Source of the DNA: Prochlorococcus sp. AG-402-I21
Lineage (GTDB): Bacteria; Cyanobacteriota; Cyanobacteriia; PCC-6307; Cyanobiaceae
Reading direction: 5' to 3'
Length of the DNA stretch: 64,000 bases
NCBI GenBank assembly: GCA_003216955.1
Contig: QCHZ01000002.1
Span: 62,001 to 126,000 of the forward strand
Shown here: positions 58,145-64,000 of the stretch, piece by piece
Position numbering within the stretch: position 1 is the stretch's first letter
Layout of the letters: each line of letters begins with the position of its first letter
Program-made: the position numbers and the translations under genes
The notes under the pieces: model-generated
Told to the model about the DNA's origin: nothing
What the model saw: the letters and a program-made list of their open reading frames with translations, nothing else
Databases searched by the model: none

Positions 58145-59092
58145 ATGGGGCCGCCAAAAATAGGACAAACTGTCGTAGTAGAAGTTCCTTCTACTACAGC
58201 CAATATTGGTCCAGGGTTTGATTGCCTTGGTGCAGCATTAGATCTTTCCAATCAGTTCACTATTAAAAGGATTGAGGGTAATGCTGAAAGGTTTGAATTA
58301 ATAATGGAAAGTACTGAAGGTAATCATTTAAGAGGCGGCCCTGAGAATCTTTTTTATCGAGCCGCGCAAAGAGTTTGGAGAACTGCAGGTGTTGAGCCTG
58401 TCGCTCTTGAAGCAAGAGTAAAATTAGCTGTGCCTCCTGCAAGAGGGCTTGGAAGCAGTGCTACAGCAATTGTGGCAGGATTAGTTGGAGCAAATGCACT
58501 TGCTGGGTATCCTTTGCCTAAGGAAAAATTATTGGAGCTGGCAATAGATATAGAAGGTCATCCAGACAATGTTGTTCCGTCTTTAATAGGAGGTCTTTGC
58601 GTAACAGCTAAAACTGCAAACGACAGATGGCGCGTAGTCCGCTGTGATTGGGATCAATCAATAAAAGCAGTAGTTGCAATCCCATCTATTCGCCTAAGCA
58701 CCAGCGAAGCAAGGCGTGTCATGCCAGACAACATTCCAGTAAATGATGCAGTAATAAATTTAGGAGCCCTCACGCTTCTGCTTCAAGGACTAAGGACTGG
58801 AAATGAGGATCTGATTGCAGATGGCATGTATGACAAGCTTCATGAACCATACAGATGGGGATTGATCAAAGGTGGATTAGAGGTAAGAGAAGCAGCAAAG
58901 GCTGCCGGAGCCTTAGGATGTGCAATTAGTGGAGCAGGTCCAAGCATTCTCGCCTTGTGCAAAGCGACGAAAGGCCGAGAAGTCAGTGTCGCAATGGTCA
59001 AAGCCTGGGAAGCTGCTGGTGTAGCAAGTCGTGCTCCTTTAATGAGCCTCCAACTCAGAGGAAGCGAATGTATTTCAAACACCTTTGGGTAG
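58145..59092 (+). CDS. thrB: Homoserine kinase
   Basis: 315 residues, GHMP kinase. The ATP loop PPARGLGSSATAIVAG (about 97-112), the N-terminal STTANIGPGFDCLG (about 15-28) and the C-terminal GALGCAISGAGPSILAL are diagnostic. Diverts homoserine to threonine; the competing MetA branch is also in this window at 3.7 kb. Start ATG 58145. Confidence 0.95.
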   Translation: MGPPKIGQTVVVEVPSTTANIGPGFDCLGAALDLSNQFTIKRIEGNAERFELIMESTEGNHLRGGPENLFYRAAQRVWRTAGVEPVALEARVKLAVPPARGLGSSATAIVAGLVGANALAGYPLPKEKLLELAIDIEGHPDNVVPSLIGGLCVTAKTANDRWRVVRCDWDQSIKAVVAIPSIRLSTSEARRVMPDNIPVNDAVINLGALTLLLQGLRTGNEDLIADGMYDKLHEPYRWGLIKGGLEVREAAKAAGALGCAISGAGPSILALCKATKGREVSVAMVKAWEAAGVASRAPLMSLQLRGSECISNTFG

Positions 59093-59128
59093 TTCTACTC
59101 ATGAAAACGAACAAAAACTGATAGTTTT

Positions 59129-60703
59129 ATGGCTGACTTGCCCCAAATCATGGATGCCAATCTGCCTATGAGTATTGATTCTCAGACAGTATTTCCCTGG
59201 CTTTCACTCATTGTCCTCCTACCCATAGTTGGAGCATTGATAATGCCTTTCCTCCCAACGCAAGAAAGTAAAAACTCTAATCTGCCAAGAAATATAGCCC
59301 TAGTTATTTTATTAGCTGATTTTCTAATAATTTTATTGGCTTTTGCCAATTTGTTTGATCCAAGTAGCGAAAGTCTGCAGTTAGTTGAAAGACTTCAATG
59401 GCTTCCTTCCATAGGACTCGAATGGTCATTAGGTGTAGATGGTATATCTGCACCGCTAGTAGTTCTAAGCGGTTTAATAACTTTTTTGTCCGCAGCCGCA
59501 AGTTGGAAAGTAAAACAAAAAACAAGGCTTTACTTTGCTTTGTTACTAATTCAAGCTTCAGCCCAAGCTTTAGTTTTCCTATCACAAGATTTCTTACTAT
59601 TCTTTTTAGCTTGGGAGCTTGAACTTGTTCCTGTCTATCTACTGATTGCAATTTGGGGAGGGAAAAGAAAACTATATGCAGCAACAAAATTTATCCTTTA
59701 TACAGCTCTAGCTTCCCTTTTAATATTAATTAGTGGGCTTGCTTTAGCTCTTTCTGGAGATCAATTTACCTTTAATTTAAGTGAAATCGCAGCCAAATCT
59801 TTTACTGGTAATTTTGGGATATTTTGTTATCTAGGTTTTTTAATTGGTTTTGGAGTAAAGCTTCCTATCTTTCCACTTCATACCTGGCTACCAGATGCTC
59901 ATGGGGAAGCGAATGCTCCGGTTTCAATGCTATTAGCTGGTGTTTTATTAAAGATGGGAGGTTACGCTCTCATTAGATTTAACGTCCAAATTTTACCGGA
60001 TACTCATTTAATACTCGCCCCAGCTTTAATAATCATTGGGATAGTCAATATAATTTATGGCGCTTTAAATGCTTTTGCTCAAGACAATGTAAAAAGGCGC
60101 ATAGCTTGCAGTTCTGTAAGTCATATGGGTTTTGTTCTCGTTGGAATTGGTGCAGTTAATGCACTTGGAATCAGTGGAGCCATGCTCCAAATGATTAGCC
60201 ATGGACTGATTGCTGCCGCAATGTTTTTTGTTACTGGAAGTTTTTATGAAAGAACCAATACTCTTTCAATCCCGAACATGGGCGGTCTTGCAAAGGCTTT
60301 GCCAATTACTTTTGCATTCTTCCTGGCCAGTTCTTTAGCATCACTTGCCTTACCAGGGATGAGTGGGTTTATAAGTGAAATCACAGTTTTTCTAGGCATA
60401 ACTAGTCAAGAAGGCTTCACTTCGTTATTTAGAGCAATAACAATCCTTTTAGCAGCTATTGGACTTGTCTTAACTCCTATCTACCTTCTTTCAATGTGTA
60501 GAAGAGTATTCTTTGGCCCAAGAATACCTGCTTTATCGATAGTAAAAGAAATGGATGCGAGAGAGCTTTCGATAGGTTTAAGCCTCTTGGTTCCTACACT
60601 AGTAATAGGTTTTTGGCCAAGGATAGCTATTGATTTATATGAGGTATCAACAAATGCTCTCGCACAATCATTAATTACCAATAACCTTGTACCAATAAGT
60701 TAG
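59129..60703 (+). CDS. ndhD: NAD(P)H-quinone oxidoreductase subunit 4 (NdhD)
   Basis: 524 residues with about thirteen to fourteen membrane helices, the proton-pumping subunit of NDH-1. The conserved Glu in [12 protein letters not shown] (about 151-162) and [21 protein letters not shown]-like [16 protein letters not shown] are visible, with Lys in [14 protein letters not shown]. Serves cyclic electron flow and respiration in the thylakoid. A second ATG 39 bases in ([11 protein letters not shown]) is possible. Confidence 0.95.
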   Translation: MADLPQIMDANLPMSIDSQTVFPWLSLIVLLPIVGALIMPFLPTQESKNSNLPRNIALVILLADFLIILLAFANLFDPSSESLQLVERLQWLPSIGLEWSLGVDGISAPLVVLSGLITFLSAAASWKVKQKTRLYFALLLIQASAQALVFLSQDFLLFFLAWELELVPVYLLIAIWGGKRKLYAATKFILYTALASLLILISGLALALSGDQFTFNLSEIAAKSFTGNFGIFCYLGFLIGFGVKLPIFPLHTWLPDAHGEANAPVSMLLAGVLLKMGGYALIRFNVQILPDTHLILAPALIIIGIVNIIYGALNAFAQDNVKRRIACSSVSHMGFVLVGIGAVNALGISGAMLQMISHGLIAAAMFFVTGSFYERTNTLSIPNMGGLAKALPITFAFFLASSLASLALPGMSGFISEITVFLGITSQEGFTSLFRAITILLAAIGLVLTPIYLLSMCRRVFFGPRIPALSIVKEMDARELSIGLSLLVPTLVIGFWPRIAIDLYEVSTNALAQSLITNNLVPIS

Positions 60704-60719
60704 TTTTTGAATCTAGAAA

Positions 60720-62831
60720 ATGACTTCAATTAAGCCAACATCACTATTAAAAGGTGAAGGTCTTCCTGATTACGATAAAATCACCCCTAACGAGATAACT
60801 GAAAATATACCCAAACTGATAAAAGAACTAAATGAAGAATTAAATAAACTAGAAGAACAACTAGAAAAACAATTACCAACAAAAAGTTCTCTGAGTTGGG
60901 ATGATGTAATGCCTCAGCTTTATGACATTAGTGAAAAGCTCAGGTGGAGCTGGGGAGTAGTAAGTCATCTGAATGCAGTATGCAATTCCTCCGAATTACG
61001 TGAAGTTCATTCAAGTCAGCAACCTACAATCGTTAGATTTAGTAATCAACTTGCTCAAAACGAAGTCATTTTTAAGGCTCTCTCAAATTTGAAAGAGCAT
61101 GGAAACATCAAGGATGAAACACAAATCAGAATAATTGAGACAGAACTAATAACGATGAGAAACAAAGGAATTGGTTTAGACGCTAATGAAAAAGCACTAT
61201 TTAATTCTCGCAGTGAGCGATTAGCTGAATTATCAACTACTTTTAGTAACAATGTATTAGATGCGACTAAGAATTGGAGTCTTTTATTAAAAAACAAGTC
61301 AGAAGTCGAGGGGCTTCCTGAAAGAGCACTTGAAACATTGGCTCTTGCGGCAAAGGAGTTTGGTGACAAAGATGAAGAAGGTAATGATCCATCAGCATCA
61401 AATGGCCCATGGAGAGTTGGCTTAGATATGCCTAGGTACATTCCTTTTCAAACTTATGCAAAAGATAGACGTCTAAGAGAAAAAGTTTATAGAGCCTTTG
61501 TAAGCAGAGCTAGCGATGGAGAGATTAGTAACAAAAAAATAATTGAAGAAATTTTAGATCTCAGAAACAAACAGGCAAAACTGTTGGGATATAAAAACTG
61601 GTGTGAAATTAGTTTGGCCACAAAGATGGCGGATAGTGAAAATGATGTTGAGATGTTACTAGAGGAATTGAGATTGGCTGCAATGCCTCATGCTAAAAAA
61701 GAACTTATACATCTTCGTGAGTGTGCCAAAAGAAATGGAGAAAACGAAGATTTTGAGCTATCCCCATGGGATATAAGTTTTTGGGCTGAAGTTCTACGCA
61801 AAGAAAAATACGATCTCGACCAAGAGAAACTCAGGCCATGGTTCCCTTTAGATCAAGTTCTCAATGGCCTTTTCAACTTATGCAAAAGACTTTTTGAAAT
61901 TGACATTGAAGAAGCAAGTAATTCAGCTCCTTTATGGCATGAAGATGTCCGTTTCTTCAATGTTAAAAATTTAGACGGTCAGAAAATCGCATCTTTCTAT
62001 TTAGATCCCTTTAGTCGCCCTGCGACTAAAAGAGGAGGTGCCTGGATGGATGAATGTTTGTGCCGAAATCAAAAAACAAAGGATGATATTGTTCTCCCAG
62101 TAGCATATTTAGTCTGCAATCAAACGCCTCCTGTTGCGGAGAAACCCAGTCTGATGAGTTTCGAAGAAGTCGAAACTCTCTTCCATGAATTTGGTCATGG
62201 GCTACAACATATGCTGACAACTGTAAATTACCCTCAAGCAGCCGGCATTAATAATGTTGAATGGGATGCTGTCGAATTAGCAAGCCAATTTATGGAAAAT
62301 TGGTGCTTAGAAGATCAAACAATTTCTGAAATAGCAACACATTGGAAGACGAAAGAACCATTACCAAAATCGGAAATCAATAAATTGAGGCTAAGCAGAA
62401 CATTTAATTCTGGGCTTGCGACATTAAGGCAAATACATTTTGCTCTTACTGATCTAAAACTCCATAGTCAATGGAATGAAGATTTAGAAATTTCCCCAGA
62501 TGAGTTACGTCGAGAAATCGCGAAAAATACTACAGTGATGGATCCTATTCCAGAAGATCAATTTCTCTGTGCCTTCAGTCATATTTTTGCTGGAGGCTAT
62601 GCTGCTGGATACTACTCTTATAAATGGGCCGAGGTACTCAGCTCTGATGCTTTTGCCGCATTTGAAGAGGCCGGCCTTAGCAATCAGGATGAAGTCCGAA
62701 AGATTGGTAGAAAATATCGCGATTCAATTCTTAGTCTTGGTGGTAGTCGTTCACCCAACAAGGTTTTCAAACAATTTCGAGGAAGACTTCCCTCTACTGA
62801 TGCTCTAATAAGACATAGTGGTCTTAATTAG
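60720..62831 (+). CDS. prlC: M3-family oligopeptidase
   Basis: 703 residues of a cytoplasmic zinc peptidase (oligopeptidase A type). The HExxH motif HEFGHGLQH starts at His489 (Glu490, His493), and the third ligand block NVEWDAVELASQFMENW follows. Degrades peptides such as released signal peptides. It overlaps the next minus-strand gene by 4 bases. Confidence 0.93.
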   Translation: MTSIKPTSLLKGEGLPDYDKITPNEITENIPKLIKELNEELNKLEEQLEKQLPTKSSLSWDDVMPQLYDISEKLRWSWGVVSHLNAVCNSSELREVHSSQQPTIVRFSNQLAQNEVIFKALSNLKEHGNIKDETQIRIIETELITMRNKGIGLDANEKALFNSRSERLAELSTTFSNNVLDATKNWSLLLKNKSEVEGLPERALETLALAAKEFGDKDEEGNDPSASNGPWRVGLDMPRYIPFQTYAKDRRLREKVYRAFVSRASDGEISNKKIIEEILDLRNKQAKLLGYKNWCEISLATKMADSENDVEMLLEELRLAAMPHAKKELIHLRECAKRNGENEDFELSPWDISFWAEVLRKEKYDLDQEKLRPWFPLDQVLNGLFNLCKRLFEIDIEEASNSAPLWHEDVRFFNVKNLDGQKIASFYLDPFSRPATKRGGAWMDECLCRNQKTKDDIVLPVAYLVCNQTPPVAEKPSLMSFEEVETLFHEFGHGLQHMLTTVNYPQAAGINNVEWDAVELASQFMENWCLEDQTISEIATHWKTKEPLPKSEINKLRLSRTFNSGLATLRQIHFALTDLKLHSQWNEDLEISPDELRREIAKNTTVMDPIPEDQFLCAFSHIFAGGYAAGYYSYKWAEVLSSDAFAAFEEAGLSNQDEVRKIGRKYRDSILSLGGSRSPNKVFKQFRGRLPSTDALIRHSGLN

Positions 62832-63430
62832 CTATTGTTAAAAATCTTTTTGGCTAAAATTTCCAGAGACCTAGAATTTGTTATCAATTGTTTATGTGTC
62901 AATACAGGTAAGTGATAAGCATCACCAATAGAAAGTTTTGCTTGCCAACCCGGGAATGACATCAAGTCCCATTTTGTAAAAAAACTAGTACATTCAACCT
63001 TTTCCAAGGCAGTCAAGTCATTGTTTAATTGAGATAATAAACTACTTCCTCTTTTCATCTCTGCAATACCTGGCATCAAAAATGAGGGGATCATTTGAGC
63101 TGTAAAAGTACCAAAATGAGGCGAACCAATACTAAAAAAACGTTTAGTTCTTAAAAAACCATCATGATTTTGCAACCAAAACCTACTAATTAATCCACCC
63201 ATTGAAAAACCAACAATATCGATTTCGATTTCAGGACCCACTAATTCCTCAATCTTAGAATCAAGATCCCGAGCTAAACGCCTAAGAGATGTTTTCCCGT
63301 ATTGGTGTGGCAAATGTGGTCTGTACAATTCATAATCATCTTCTTTTATTTTTTTTATTAATTTTTCAAATAGTTTAGGATTGTTCCACAAACCATGAAC
63401 AAGAAAAATTGGTCTTTTATTTGTATCCAA
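62828..63430 (-). CDS. Alpha/beta hydrolase, lipase-like
   Basis: 200 residues from TTG 63430. FLVHGLWNNP (oxyanion, about 9-18), the nucleophile elbow GFSMGGLISRFW (Ser76) and a short C-terminal part. Similar to cyanobacterial alpha/beta hydrolases of the triacylglycerol-lipase/PGAP1-like kind; a substrate is not evident. Directly after folB on the same strand. Confidence 0.8.
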   Translation of the reverse strand: MDTNKRPIFLVHGLWNNPKLFEKLIKKIKEDDYELYRPHLPHQYGKTSLRRLARDLDSKIEELVGPEIEIDIVGFSMGGLISRFWLQNHDGFLRTKRFFSIGSPHFGTFTAQMIPSFLMPGIAEMKRGSSLLSQLNNDLTALEKVECTSFFTKWDLMSFPGWQAKLSIGDAYHLPVLTHKQLITNSRSLEILAKKIFNNS

Positions 63431-63820
63431 TTAATTAATAGAAAATGAGAAATTCCTTTTTTTTTCGATTAGAACACTTCCAGTAAATCCATGTATTGGT
63501 GGCGAGCATTTTGTCAGCAGAATATGAATTGGAACTGGACCATATAGAGACTCGAGTAGATTCAAAATTTGATCACTAAAATATTCAATCGTTAAGCATT
63601 TGATTTCAAATGAAAGTTTTTTAACTGCTTTAATCGCTTCACTATAGTCTATTGATTTATCTAATTGATCAAACTTGGATGACTCATGCAAATCCAACCA
63701 AAAACTGATGTCAAGAAGAAAGCTTTGACCATGTATTCGCTCACTTTCTAAGAAACCTACATGGGCCCATAGATTTATATCTTTTATATGAATTGCACTT
63801 AAATTATGAAATTGACTCAT
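63431..63820 (-). CDS. folB: Dihydroneopterin aldolase FolB
   Basis: 129 residues. Folate pathway enzyme. The family blocks are [18 protein letters not shown] (about 17-34), with the active-site Glu, [13 protein letters not shown] (about 61-73) and a lysine in [11 protein letters not shown] (about 102-112). ATG 63820 overlaps the upstream proA stop (ATGA). Confidence 0.92.
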   Translation of the reverse strand: MSQFHNLSAIHIKDINLWAHVGFLESERIHGQSFLLDISFWLDLHESSKFDQLDKSIDYSEAIKAVKKLSFEIKCLTIEYFSDQILNLLESLYGPVPIHILLTKCSPPIHGFTGSVLIEKKRNFSFSIN

Positions 63821-64000
63821 AGTGGTAAATCAATATGAGAAAACCTTCTATCTCCAGAAGCAAAATCCTTAACTAAATCACCATCACCTCTGAGATAATA
63901 GCGATAGGTAACCAGGCCTTCCAAGCCAACTGGTCCTCTTGGTGGAAGGGTCTGAGTACTTATCCCAACTTCAGCTCCAAAGCCATACCGGAAGCCATCA
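63817..64000 (-). CDS. proA: Glutamate-5-semialdehyde dehydrogenase ProA, C-terminal end (partial)
   Basis: The last 60 or so residues of ProA, cut by the window edge. Read on the minus strand: [20 protein letters not shown] and [16 protein letters not shown], a conserved end in gamma-glutamyl phosphate reductases of proline synthesis. It ends with TGA at 63817-63819, which overlaps the folB start. The rest lies outside the window. Confidence 0.88.
   Translation of the reverse strand, partial: DGFRYGFGAEVGISTQTLPPRGPVGLEGLVTYRYYLRGDGDLVKDFASGDRRFSHIDLPL

Overview
The window is a dense stretch of the chromosome of Prochlorococcus, the marine picocyanobacterium. The best evidence is a complete Pcb chlorophyll a/b-binding antenna gene (21250-22302) together with lycopene cyclase, NdhD, MenB/MenD, a solanesyl-type prenyl synthase and several small protein families typical of marine picocyanobacteria. 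The DNA is strongly AT-rich, gaps are short, and many neighbours overlap by a few bases. The strain or clade cannot be read from this window. I saw no rRNA, tRNA, insertion sequence, integrase, phage gene or CRISPR array.

Layout. 1-6.7 kb: the 3' end of a GMC oxidoreductase, a DUF2811 protein, cobalt/iron chelatase CbiX, an FAD-binding oxidoreductase that seems to start at an ATT codon, and an operon of an unknown gene with MetY and MetA, whose predicted chemistry is O-acetylhomoserine sulfhydrylation. 6.7-10.9 kb: a block with many Asn, Ile, Lys and Tyr codons, holding an anomeric-sugar-kinase-like protein and an unrecognised 513-residue protein, divergent from a StpA-type (glucosylglycerol-phosphate phosphatase family) gene. 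10.9-19.5 kb: ArsS radical SAM, a Fur regulator, an isochorismatase-like hydrolase, MscS, a POR-like reductase, lycopene cyclase with an SDR, a GIY-YIG domain fused to membrane helices, and a GST. 19.5-24 kb: a GltS-type symporter, Pcb, and a run of very small lineage-type genes, one of 54 residues. 24-41 kb: housekeeping genes (Ugd, HisS, a DnaQ-like exonuclease, Acs, prenyl synthase, MurI, amidase, nitrilase, ComB, UbiD, AroA, an MnmC-type methyltransferase, GlmU). 41-49 kb: MurF, GlgA, MenB, MenD, LepB and proteins of unknown function. 49-52 kb: the MntCAB manganese ABC transporter. 52-64 kb: a DUF697 membrane protein, an RGG-rich protein, TrpS, ThrS, glucokinase, ThrB, NdhD, an M3 peptidase, a lipase-like hydrolase, FolB and the end of ProA.

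Functional themes. Cell-wall precursors (GlmU, MurF, MurI) and wall turnover (amidase), quinone biosynthesis (MenB, MenD, prenyl synthase, UbiD family), photosynthesis (Pcb, CrtL, NdhD, MntCAB supplying photosystem II manganese) and methionine/threonine synthesis (MetA, MetY, ThrB) are all represented. The best candidate for an undescribed system is the 6.76-10.84 kb sugar-phosphate block. The small-gene run between pcb and ugd, the GIY-YIG membrane fusion and the ATT-started oxidoreductase are further points of interest.

Limits. All family calls come from reading motifs by eye. No homology search, structure prediction or composition calculation was run.
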